DNA from: a virus
Length of the DNA stretch: 41,050 bases
Strand: one strand, 5' to 3'
Virus record (IMG/VR): IMGVR_UViG_3300046683_000307
Location: 1 to 41,050 of that record
The translations under genes and the position numbers were made by a program. The notes under the pieces were generated by a model. The model was not told the origin of the DNA and did not search any database. It saw nothing but the letters and a program-made list of their open reading frames with translations. Shown here in pieces: positions 15,001 through 22,719 of this stretch (the stretch's first letter is position 1; every line of letters begins with the position of its first letter).

Positions 15001-16164
15001 ATGGGGACGAACAAAGCCAAAAAGACGTCGGACACAACCTCGTCCAGCAAGGGGACGTCTAACGAAACCTCGACCTCGACGCCTAACGTTCCCGATTGGC
15101 TGTTGACGCCGGCGCAAAAGCAGGCGGGCCAGATTGGCGACATTATGAGCCAGGGAGCCGGCGCCTATACGCCGCAAATCTCCGGGCTCCAGCAACAGTC
15201 CTTCAAGGACGCGGCGAATCTCTCGACGTCGCCATACTTCAAGCAGGCGGGGGATCAAATCGCAGGCGTTGGCAACGTCTCGGCGGACAACGTCGAGGGG
15301 CAATCGCTGCTGACCGGATTGGATAAGTATTACAACCCATTCAAGGACCAAGTTCTGAACCCGGTGCTCTCGGACTATGACGAGCAAAGCGGGATGACGC
15401 GGGCCGCGCAAGCGGCGGGGGCGGCGCGCAATCAGGCGTTCCAGGGCTCGCGCTACGGTATCCAGGAGGGCCAGACGGAAGGCCAGCTTGCGCGCGGGCG
15501 CGCGGCGACGGAGGGCAACCTACTCGGCTCGATGTATACGCAAGCGACCGGCCTCTCCGGCGAGGACGCCGCCAGGCGGCAAGCGGCGATGCAAGGCAAT
15601 CAGTCCGCCAATCTGCAAGCGTCGCTGGCCAATCAAAAGCTTGGGCTGGACAAGGCGTCGCTGCTCCAGGGCCTCGGGACGGCGACCGGCGCGGAGGATC
15701 GCGCCAACCTCGGAGTCCGCGCCGGCCTCGGCGGCGTCGAGACGGATGCCGAGAACATGCAACGCCAGTATCCTATCCAGTTCGCGCAACAGACGGGCGG
15801 GCTGCTCCAGGGTATGAACCCCGCGCAATATATGGGCCGCACAACGACGGGCTCCGGCTCCACGACAAGCGACACAACGGGCCACACGGTGGAAACCTCG
15901 GACCCTGGTTTGCTGTCGAGCCTCGGACAGGTGGCGGGGATCGCCAGCCTGTTTATGCCGGTGCCTTCGGATGCGCGGCTGAAACAGGACGTGCGAACGG
16001 AAGGGCATGACGCCAGGGGCCGGCGGGTGGTGTCGTTCGCGTATATCTGGGCGCCGTGGAAACGCTGGTTTGGGGTGATCGCGCAAGAGCTTCTGGCAAG
16101 CGATCCGCATGCGGTGACGGTCGGTCCTGGTGGACTGTTGTTCGTGAATTACGGAGCGTTGTGA
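15001..16164 (+). CDS. Internal virion protein with C-terminal S74-like chaperone domain
   Basis: This 387-aa protein is Gln/Ala-rich and helical (residues about 120-250), as in ejection proteins. The C-terminus carries SDARLKQDVRTEG followed by FGVIAQELLASDPHAV and ending VNYGAL, the signature of the intramolecular chaperone (peptidase S74-like) domain, in which the Ser-Asp at the start and the Lys mediate self-cleavage after folding. The Ser and Lys are present here. Followed by three more large virion-type genes. Confidence 0.72.
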   Translation: MGTNKAKKTSDTTSSSKGTSNETSTSTPNVPDWLLTPAQKQAGQIGDIMSQGAGAYTPQISGLQQQSFKDAANLSTSPYFKQAGDQIAGVGNVSADNVEGQSLLTGLDKYYNPFKDQVLNPVLSDYDEQSGMTRAAQAAGAARNQAFQGSRYGIQEGQTEGQLARGRAATEGNLLGSMYTQATGLSGEDAARRQAAMQGNQSANLQASLANQKLGLDKASLLQGLGTATGAEDRANLGVRAGLGGVETDAENMQRQYPIQFAQQTGGLLQGMNPAQYMGRTTTGSGSTTSDTTGHTVETSDPGLLSSLGQVAGIASLFMPVPSDARLKQDVRTEGHDARGRRVVSFAYIWAPWKRWFGVIAQELLASDPHAVTVGPGGLLFVNYGAL

Positions 16165-16871
16165 TGGGCTTCCTCGACAACATTAAGGGGTTCTTCGGAA
16201 CGCAACCCGGCGCGATCCAGGCCGGCGGGTCCACGCCAACCTCAGGTTCCGGCGGCTTCCTCGGCAACCTCCAGCAAGCGCCGGTCCAGGGGGCGCCGAC
16301 GTCGTTCCTGGACCGGCTCGGGACGGAGGACAGTCGCGGGCGGACCTTCGGGGATAAGCTGTTTGCGGCGGGCCAGATTGCACAAGGCCAGGACCCGTCC
16401 AGCTTCCTGCAAAACCGGCAAGCGGTGAGCGATCAAGAGCGCCAGATTGAGGAGGCCAAGGCGCGACAAGCCAAGCTGTCGCAAGTCATGGCGGCGTCGA
16501 TGGGGCCGGACGATCAAATTAACCCGCGAACCCTGATGCAAGGCGCGGCGGGGATCGGCGGCGGGGTCGATATTGACACCATGCTCAAGCTGCAAAAGGC
16601 CAATGAGGACCAATGGTCGCCGATGAGCGCCGGAAGCGATGTGGTGATGGGGAACAAACGGACGGGCCAGTTCGGGTCCACATATCATGGCGTGCAAAAG
16701 CCCGGCCTGCTCAATCCGGACGGCACAATCAACTATGACTTTATCAACGCCGGCGCCGCGCAAGCCGGCGCCAAAGCAAAGGCGGTGGCGCCCTATCGGC
16801 CTAAGCCGCAAGGCCGGCAACCCTTCGGAAGTCATGTGCCGCCGGGGGCGACGCCGGGGCTCCCGCAATAG
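16164..16871 (+). CDS. Internal virion (ejection-type) protein, 235 aa
   Basis: The ATG at 16164 overlaps the preceding TGA (TGATG); the frame extending to 16056 lies inside the upstream gene. The protein is Gly/Gln-rich, with a helical centre (QAVSDQERQIEEAKARQAKL). It lies in the cluster of internal protein genes (15001-20810), so a role in the ejected complex is likely, though no domain is recognised. Confidence 0.6.
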   Translation: MGFLDNIKGFFGTQPGAIQAGGSTPTSGSGGFLGNLQQAPVQGAPTSFLDRLGTEDSRGRTFGDKLFAAGQIAQGQDPSSFLQNRQAVSDQERQIEEAKARQAKLSQVMAASMGPDDQINPRTLMQGAAGIGGGVDIDTMLKLQKANEDQWSPMSAGSDVVMGNKRTGQFGSTYHGVQKPGLLNPDGTINYDFINAGAAQAGAKAKAVAPYRPKPQGRQPFGSHVPPGATPGLPQ

Positions 16872-16882
16872 GAGGGTGATCC

Positions 16883-17809
16883 ATGCCGTTTCAGGATTCG
16901 ACGCCGGGCGACGGCTACGTCAAAGACGGCAAGCCGTATATTTTCACGGATACCAAAGGCAGCGTGGCGCCGGCCATGCGCGATCCGCAAACCAACAAGT
17001 GGGTTCCGGATCAACGCGCCATGGCGACGGGCGGCATGGCGCAAATCGGCGCCAAGGTGGCGTCTCCGGAGGATGACGCGGCGCTGAAAGCGATGGTCGC
17101 GGAGGTCGGGCCAAAAGAGCATCTGGCCAACGCGGCGCGCGAGTTCATGAAAGCCAAGGGCGGCGTCAAGACCGGGCCGCAATGGGGGGCGCTACCGGTC
17201 TATGGCGGCGACGCCCAATCCATGATCCGGCGCAATCTGGCCAGGACCGACCCGGATACGGAAGCCCGGCTTGAGCAAATGGAGGCGATCAATTCCTCCA
17301 GTTGGCCAACGCTGCGCCCGGAGGGGTCTGGACCTATCCGGGTGATCGAGGCGAAGGGCTGGAAAAATGCGTTTCCGTCCATCTCCAACGTCGATCAGGC
17401 GAACACGGGGATCAGTGATCGACTTTGGCATGACTACGCCAACGCCTCGAATGAATCGGACTTTGTCCAAAACTATGTCCATAGCGGCAAGGGGACAAAG
17501 TCGGCGGGATCGGCGGCGTTTCAGAACATGGCGCGCACGCCAAACGCGCAAGGGCGCCAGCAAGAGCTTGGCGCGGCGCCGGGGGATTTCAGCGGCAAGC
17601 TTCCGGGCTGGTCGCAAGGGCTGACGCCAAAACAGTTGGCGGCGGCGAAGCTCTACGCCAATTCCAGCAAGCCGCCTGGCGACAAGGGAAACCCCTATGT
17701 CCCGGCGTCGCTCGATGAATACAACAAGCTGGGCGGTGGCGCGTGGCTGGTGGATGACGACGGCAAGCTGATCCAGAAACCGGGCGCGGCGCCGGCGGTG
17801 CGGCGGTGA
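16883..17809 (+). CDS. Internal virion (ejection-type) protein, 308 aa
   Basis: It has a strong ribosome binding site (AGGAGG) before ATG 16883. The sequence is hydrophilic, with motifs such as GDGYVKDGKPYIFTDTKGSV and KGWKNAFPSISNVDQ. I looked for lysozyme or transglycosylase signatures because no other lysin is visible, and found none. It is placed with the ejection proteins by position only. Confidence 0.58.
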   Translation: MPFQDSTPGDGYVKDGKPYIFTDTKGSVAPAMRDPQTNKWVPDQRAMATGGMAQIGAKVASPEDDAALKAMVAEVGPKEHLANAAREFMKAKGGVKTGPQWGALPVYGGDAQSMIRRNLARTDPDTEARLEQMEAINSSSWPTLRPEGSGPIRVIEAKGWKNAFPSISNVDQANTGISDRLWHDYANASNESDFVQNYVHSGKGTKSAGSAAFQNMARTPNAQGRQQELGAAPGDFSGKLPGWSQGLTPKQLAAAKLYANSSKPPGDKGNPYVPASLDEYNKLGGGAWLVDDDGKLIQKPGAAPAVRR

Positions 17810-17813
17810 GCGC

Positions 17814-20810
17814 ATGGGAACCTTTGCGGACCTGATTGCACAACAAGCGGCGGAAGACGCGGCGGCGAAAGCGCCGCCGGGATCGGGCCGGTTCGCCAAG
17901 GTTGCGGCGGCGTCGCCGGACGCCAAGGCGCGTCAGAGCAAGGCGGACTATGATGCGGCGGCGGCGCAAGCCAAAGCCGGGCTGGCCAAGTCGGACGTCA
18001 TAACGAAACGGGTCAACGACGCGATTCAGACGGTCGCCAATCCGGTGCGTAAGTGGATGGGGAACGTCGGCCTCGATGCCGATATTCTGGCGCCGGACAA
18101 GGACGTGCCTGGACAGGTCATGGCCATTGGCGCCGGCGGGGTCGGTCCAATCATGGGCGAGACGACGGGCGGTCTGGCGCGCGTCGGCAACATGATTTCC
18201 AACGTCGGGCGCCGTGCGCGCGGTGAGGCGCCGGTGGATAGCGACGCGGTCTATCGGGCGTATCGCGACGTCCAGGACGCGCGCATGAAGCAACTGAGCG
18301 ACGCGCACCCGATTTCGAGCGCGGTCGGCCTGATCGGCGGTTTGAAAACCGGTGGCGATGTGGTTGCCAAAACAGCCGGCTTCCTTGGCGGGCTGGAGCC
18401 GGTGGCGGCGGCGACGGCCAAGCTGAAAGCAACCGGGCCGGCGATGAAAGCTGCTGAGACGGCGGCAAAGCTCAAGCTGGCAAGTCAGGCTAAATTCAGT
18501 CCGGAAGTGCTTGATTGGGCGGCGAATACCGGCAAGGCGATCCAGTCCGGCGCGGCCTCCATGGGGCTGCTTGGCGCGACAAGCGGCGAGGGCCTGCAAG
18601 AGCGGTTCAATAACGCCATGGAAAGCGGCAAGTGGGGCGGGCTGGCCGGCGGGGTGCTGGGCGGGCTGGTGGCGCCGGGGCTGTCGTTCGCCATGAAAGG
18701 CGGGAGCGACCTCGCGGATTATTTCGGTAGCAAGCTGATGAAAGCCAAGCCGGAGGGCGTGAGTACGCCGGCGGAGGAAGCGGCGGCGCGACAAACGGTT
18801 GCGGACCTTGCCCGGCGCAACAACGTGACGGCGGCGAACGTCGCAGAAAAAGCGGCGCCTTATACGGACCCGCTGTTAGGGCAAATCCTCGGGCCGGAAG
18901 GCCAGACGCTTACCGCGTCGGCGGCGCGGCGGAGCGGTGCGACCGGTCCAACGGTGCGGGCGATCCAAACCCTGCGGGCTAAGGCGCGGCCTGGGGAGAT
19001 TAAAGGCGCGGTCCAGGAACACCTTGGTTATTCGCCGGATGAAGTGAACGACATTGTCAATCAGACGGTGAGGGCGGGCCAGGAAACCGTTGCGCCGATG
19101 TATGCGGAGGCGGAGGAAAGTCCGTTCGGGGTGACACGTCCGGACCTGGAACAACTGCTGACGTCGAAAACCGGTAAGCGGTTGCTCGGGCATGTGGCGG
19201 AACGCGCCAAGCTGAAAGGCTGGAACCCTGAGGGCCTGACGTATGCGCCTGTCGAGGTTCCGCCAGGACCGGGGGCGCCGGTCGCGGCCTCGCCTATGGA
19301 GGCGCCGCCGGTGGGCGAGCGGATTATTCCGCAAGGCGAGCCGCCGCCGCAATTGCCGCCGCCGCCAGACGTCAAGGTTCCGCGTGGGCCGGCGGCGCCG
19401 CCAGGGCGCGGGTTCGAGTTCCTAGACTGGCTGTCACGCCAGGGCGGGGTGAAGGGCGATACGGGCGAAATGGCGGCGCTCGATTTGAGCAAGACGGGCG
19501 CCCGCTCGAAAAACGCCAACACCGCGACCATGAATGACCTGACGATGCGGGCGCGGGATGAGGGCTATTGGCCGCGCGAAGGTCCGCCGCCAACGCCGGA
19601 CGAATTCATGGAGCAAGTCCGCAAGTCGTCGCAGGGCCAACACCTATATGCGTCGGCGCCGGAGGAAGGCGCACAATTCCGGTTCGAGGCGCGGCAAGCC
19701 GGCGAGGGCCAGCAACGCGCCGTTGAGAGCGAACATTCGCTCCGCCAGGCGGAAGCGGATGCGGCGTTCCGCGTGAAGCAACAGCTACAAGCGCGGCAAG
19801 CGGCGGACCTGGAGCGCCAGCGCGCGGAGGTCGGGCCGCATCGTGAGGATTATCAAAGCCTTGAGCCTCCAGGCGGAGCGCCGCCGGCGGAAGGCTATCC
19901 AGGCCAGCCGGCGCCGCAATATGAGCCGGCGGAAACCACAGGATTGACGCCTAAGAGCTTGATCCATCTGCATCAACTGTCGCGGCCAGCGTATGACATG
20001 GCGGGCAATCTGATCCCGGAAGCTGGCAACCTGGAGCAAGCGGATTTTCACCACACATTAGGACGCATCCTGACGGGCCATGCGGAAACCGGCGAGGGCG
20101 CGTTGCTCCCGAAATACGAGGCGCCCAAATCGGAAGCGGCGAAATATCTGCGGCTCAAGGAAACCTATAACAATTTCGCCGGCAAGCTGACTGGCGGCAA
20201 GGTCAAGGAATGGGAGGCGATGGTCGCCGGCCTCAAGGACGAGAGCGGCGCGTTCGATCCGGACAAGCTGAAAGGCGCGCAACTGGCGGCGGTCCAGGAC
20301 GTGCAAGAGCTTTGGGCGGCGAGCCGGCTGCAAAGCGGCGGCAAGTTCCAGGCGCCCGGCGTGCTGCTGCGGCTAAGTCGGCTGTTCGGGGACGACGGCG
20401 CCAAGGCGCTGATTGAGAAGCTGGGCCGGACGGCGGAGCAAGCGGCGGCGGAAACCCGTATGGCGCCGTTCTCAGGATCGCAAACGGCGGCGGTCCAGGC
20501 GGCGGGCGATGAAACCGATACGCATGCGGTCGAGGACTTGCAGAAACTCGGCAAGGTGGTCGGCGGCGGGCCGTCGCATCTGTTTGGCGAGTTGTTGAAA
20601 GGCGCCGGCGCCTACCGCAAGACGGCGGGTTCGACGGTGGGCTACCGCGACGCGCTGGGCCGGCTGCTGACGATGTCGGGGCCGGAGCAAGAGGCGCTGT
20701 TGCGGGAGCTGGAGCAAATGCCGCCGCCTCAGGTCAAGCCGCGCGCTGCGAGCGAGATTGGAATTGTCGGCGGGGTCGCGGCGGGCCAGAGCCGGTCGCC
20801 TAGCCGTTAG
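17814..20810 (+). CDS. Large internal virion (ejection-type) protein, 998 aa
   Basis: The largest gene of the genome. Residues about 100-300 contain glycine-rich hydrophobic stretches (GAGGVGPIMGETTGGLARVG; GGLAGGVLGGLVAPGLSFAM) able to insert into membranes. A Pro-rich linker lies around 480-530, then a charged helical region (SLRQAEADAAFRVKQQLQAR). This design fits podovirus ejection proteins that form a conduit through the host envelope. No polymerase or lytic motif is visible, so it is unlikely to be an N4-like virion RNA polymerase. Confidence 0.62.
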   Translation: MGTFADLIAQQAAEDAAAKAPPGSGRFAKVAAASPDAKARQSKADYDAAAAQAKAGLAKSDVITKRVNDAIQTVANPVRKWMGNVGLDADILAPDKDVPGQVMAIGAGGVGPIMGETTGGLARVGNMISNVGRRARGEAPVDSDAVYRAYRDVQDARMKQLSDAHPISSAVGLIGGLKTGGDVVAKTAGFLGGLEPVAAATAKLKATGPAMKAAETAAKLKLASQAKFSPEVLDWAANTGKAIQSGAASMGLLGATSGEGLQERFNNAMESGKWGGLAGGVLGGLVAPGLSFAMKGGSDLADYFGSKLMKAKPEGVSTPAEEAAARQTVADLARRNNVTAANVAEKAAPYTDPLLGQILGPEGQTLTASAARRSGATGPTVRAIQTLRAKARPGEIKGAVQEHLGYSPDEVNDIVNQTVRAGQETVAPMYAEAEESPFGVTRPDLEQLLTSKTGKRLLGHVAERAKLKGWNPEGLTYAPVEVPPGPGAPVAASPMEAPPVGERIIPQGEPPPQLPPPPDVKVPRGPAAPPGRGFEFLDWLSRQGGVKGDTGEMAALDLSKTGARSKNANTATMNDLTMRARDEGYWPREGPPPTPDEFMEQVRKSSQGQHLYASAPEEGAQFRFEARQAGEGQQRAVESEHSLRQAEADAAFRVKQQLQARQAADLERQRAEVGPHREDYQSLEPPGGAPPAEGYPGQPAPQYEPAETTGLTPKSLIHLHQLSRPAYDMAGNLIPEAGNLEQADFHHTLGRILTGHAETGEGALLPKYEAPKSEAAKYLRLKETYNNFAGKLTGGKVKEWEAMVAGLKDESGAFDPDKLKGAQLAAVQDVQELWAASRLQSGGKFQAPGVLLRLSRLFGDDGAKALIEKLGRTAEQAAAETRMAPFSGSQTAAVQAAGDETDTHAVEDLQKLGKVVGGGPSHLFGELLKGAGAYRKTAGSTVGYRDALGRLLTMSGPEQEALLRELEQMPPPQVKPRAASEIGIVGGVAAGQSRSPSR

Positions 20811-20879
20811 CGGCGGGCTGGCCGCTACCCTACTAGCCGGAACCGGCCAGGGAGCCTCCACGGGCTGGATTTTCGCACA

Positions 20880-20902
20880 TTGACGTAAGCGGCGAGCGCG
20901 TT
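20880..20902 (+). promoter_or_regulatory. Late-promoter-like motif, copy 4
   Basis: TTGACG-TAAGCG-GCGAGCGCGTT, in the 135-bp gap before the spike gene at 20946. Confidence 0.72.
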
Positions 20903-20907
20903 GATGC

Positions 20908-20931
20908 GGCGCCCCACGGCTGGCGCCTTTT
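20908..20931 (+). terminator. Intrinsic terminator between late motif and spike gene
   Basis: GGCGCC (20908-20913), 8-nt loop, GGCGCC (20922-20927), then TTTT. It lies downstream of the late-promoter-like motif and only 15 bp before the spike start, so it could attenuate that transcript as well as end transcription from the ejection-protein operon. Another hairpin (TAGCGG...CCGCTA) overlaps the stop codon region at about 20807-20827. Confidence 0.55.
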
Positions 20932-20945
20932 AGGATCGAGTTCCT

Positions 20946-22283
20946 ATGGCTAAGCCCGTCCCGGAATCCAAGGGTCCGCCGCCGTCAATTAGCGGTGTCG
21001 CCAAGGTCGGTGAAACGCTGAGCGGCTATGACGGCAACTGGAGCGGCGGGCCGACAAGCTACACGCGCAACTGGCTGCGGGATGACGAGGAGATTGAGGG
21101 CGCGGAGGCGCGGACCTATCTCCTGCTGCCAACGGATGAGGGCGCCCGGATCGGGTATGGCGTCGTGGCGCACAACAGCGCGGGGCCAAGTCAACCGGCT
21201 TACGCGCAAGACGTCGGGCCGGTCGAGCCGGCCAGCGTCGCGCCTCCGGAGCCAGGGCCGGAACCGGGGGAACCTGACAACACATTGCCGCCGGTCCCGC
21301 CGGAGCCGGGGCCGGAGCCTCCGCCAGGCGGTGACGTTCCGGCGTCGATCACGGCGCCCGTCGTGGGAACCCCGCTAACCGAAGTGTGGAATTTGCAGTT
21401 CGCGGGGACCGGACCTCAACGGCCAGCCGATAACGTCTGGAGCGGAAGCCTGGACGCCTATCTGCTGAGCAAGGGGTTCTATCTCGGCAACTATGGGAAC
21501 CTGATGTTCCCGGCGGACGAGGGCCAGTCCAACACGGTCGAGGCGTATGATTTCACGGGCGCCCCTGCGCTCAACGTCATCGGCGGCGGCAATGCGATCC
21601 TGACAGACTGCACGTTCGCGGACGGCTGCGAGTTGGGCTTCCCGATGGACTCAAACAACAACCTTGGCTTTGACACCACGACGCAAACCGTCACGCTCAA
21701 TAACTGCACGTTCGACCGCTCGACGTTCTTCCAAGGCGCGGGCAAGCTGGTGCTGAATTATTGCCGGTTCACGCATCAGGCTCAGGGCATTGGCGGCTCC
21801 GGCTTCCAAGCGCCGGGCGCCGCGTTGATGGTTTTCAATTGGTGCTACATTACCGGCGGCGGCATTGCGCCGGCGCCGGCGGCGCATGTCGAGCTAGTCC
21901 AGATGGTCCGACCGCTGGCGAAGTTCGAGTGCAACAACACGCTGATCATCCTCGACAAGGAAGGCCAAGCGACCAACGCCGCTTGGGGCTCCGGCTGGAC
22001 CGGCGTGTGGTCGGTGGCGGGCGATCAGACGTTCACGAATATGATTTGCCTGGGCCTGCCGGCTATCGACGCCAACCCGGCCAACCCGAACGTCTCCAAC
22101 TGCATCGTGGCTTACGGGCTTCCTGGCGCAACGCCGGTTCTCACCAACTGCGTGATGGAACCGGGCCAATATGGATACAGCCTCAATCAATCTCCTGAAC
22201 AACCGGGGCCGTATGAGGGGATCAACGGCGGCGGCAACCGGACCCTGGATAACGTCGCGCTTGAGACGGCTGACTTTGGATAG
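20946..22283 (+). CDS. Tail spike-like protein: Ig-like domain, Pro linker, beta-helix
   Basis: 445 aa in three parts. Residues 10-85 are a beta-sandwich of bacterial Ig-like type (VAKVGETLSGYDGNWSGGPT, then TRNWLRDDEEIEGA). Residues 90-140 form a Pro/Glu/Gly linker (EPGPEPGEPDNTLPPVPPEP). The rest has short strands with ladders of Asn/Cys (VTLNNCTFDRSTFFQGAG, NVSNCIVAYGLP), typical of a right-handed parallel beta-helix. Such spikes bind or degrade surface polysaccharide. It is the last virion gene and has its own promoter-like motif and terminator upstream. Confidence 0.68.
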   Translation: MAKPVPESKGPPPSISGVAKVGETLSGYDGNWSGGPTSYTRNWLRDDEEIEGAEARTYLLLPTDEGARIGYGVVAHNSAGPSQPAYAQDVGPVEPASVAPPEPGPEPGEPDNTLPPVPPEPGPEPPPGGDVPASITAPVVGTPLTEVWNLQFAGTGPQRPADNVWSGSLDAYLLSKGFYLGNYGNLMFPADEGQSNTVEAYDFTGAPALNVIGGGNAILTDCTFADGCELGFPMDSNNNLGFDTTTQTVTLNNCTFDRSTFFQGAGKLVLNYCRFTHQAQGIGGSGFQAPGAALMVFNWCYITGGGIAPAPAAHVELVQMVRPLAKFECNNTLIILDKEGQATNAAWGSGWTGVWSVAGDQTFTNMICLGLPAIDANPANPNVSNCIVAYGLPGATPVLTNCVMEPGQYGYSLNQSPEQPGPYEGINGGGNRTLDNVALETADFG

Positions 22284-22292
22284 GAGGGGGCC

Positions 22293-22463
22293 ATGGGCCT
22301 GCTGGTGTTCTGCCTGATTGTCTTGGTGGTGGTCGGGATCGTCTGTGCTGTCGCCTATCAGATTCCGTTCCCGCCGCCGGTCGCTTGGCTGCGCTGGGCG
22401 ATCCCCTGCATTGCGCTGTTGATTGCGCTGGTGGTGATCCTCCAGCGGGCCGGATTGGCATAG
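22293..22463 (+). CDS. Two-helix membrane protein, 56 aa, holin candidate
   Basis: The ATG at 22293 follows AGGAGG at good spacing. The protein has two hydrophobic segments: GLLVFCLIVLVVVGIVCAVA (about 2-21) and a second at about 36-51 (WAIPCIALLIALVVIL), with Pro-rich turn FPPPVAW between. Size, membrane topology and position at the end of the late operon fit a small holin. It also resembles small Thivi_2564-type membrane proteins of unknown role. No endolysin gene is adjacent. Confidence 0.65.
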   Translation: MGLLVFCLIVLVVVGIVCAVAYQIPFPPPVAWLRWAIPCIALLIALVVILQRAGLA

Positions 22464-22517
22464 GCAAGCTGCCGTCAAGCGGCGGTCAACTCAGGCGTCC
22501 GCAACTTTGTGGGAAGG

Positions 22518-22537
22518 TGTGTGGGAAAGGCCACACA
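22518..22537. promoter_or_regulatory. Inverted repeat upstream of integrase
   Basis: TGTGTGG, six bases, CCACACA, in the 256-bp gap before the integrase. A second related TGTGGGAA occurs at about 22509. Arm-type or core integrase sites are expected here, but I cannot identify attP with certainty. Confidence 0.4.
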
Positions 22538-22635
22538 AAGGCCGGTTTTACGAGACAAATACGCATGGTCAAATCTCGTGTGAACGGCCATTTCTCACCC
22601 TGCCAGGACGTCTCAACGGGGGCCTTTCCCCCATA

Positions 22636-22664
22636 GGCAACTTGCCGGTTTCCCTCAAACCTGA
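22636..22664. promoter_or_regulatory. Operator-like site before the integrase
   Basis: The perfect palindrome GGCAACTTGCC (22636-22646), then 11 bp, then the half-site AACCTGA (22658-22664). The same pair with the same 11-bp gap occurs at 30908-30936 in the immunity region. Rightward TTGCCG-17-CCTTAT (22642-22670) is a possible integrase promoter overlapping the site. Confidence 0.6.
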
Positions 22665-22692
22665 CCTTATCATTCCTGCATGTTTCACCCGA

Positions 22693-22716
22693 TTTGGGGG
22701 AACGTTTAGGGGTAAG
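22693..22716 (+). promoter_or_regulatory. Tandem G-tract boxes at the integrase start
   Basis: TTTGGGGGAACG directly followed by TTTAGGGGTAAG, ending three bases before the integrase ATG and so covering its ribosome binding site. A near-identical pair is at 1872-1894 on the other strand. Confidence 0.55.
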
Positions 22717-22719
22717 AAA

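Noticed and set aside
16239-16249. AACCTCAGGTT palindrome resembling the immunity half-sites
   Set aside because: It lies inside a structural gene, lacks the longer arms and companion site, and is likely chance.
16883-17809. Endolysin assignment for the 308-aa late protein
   Set aside because: No lysozyme, amidase or transglycosylase motif could be seen, and its neighbours are ejection-type proteins.
17589-18794. 401-aa leftward open frame
   Set aside because: Antisense to the ejection-protein genes, Arg/His-rich, no ribosome binding site or family.
17814-20810. Virion RNA polymerase of N4 type
   Set aside because: The protein is far shorter than N4 vRNAP and no polymerase motifs are visible, despite the N4-gp56-type capsid.
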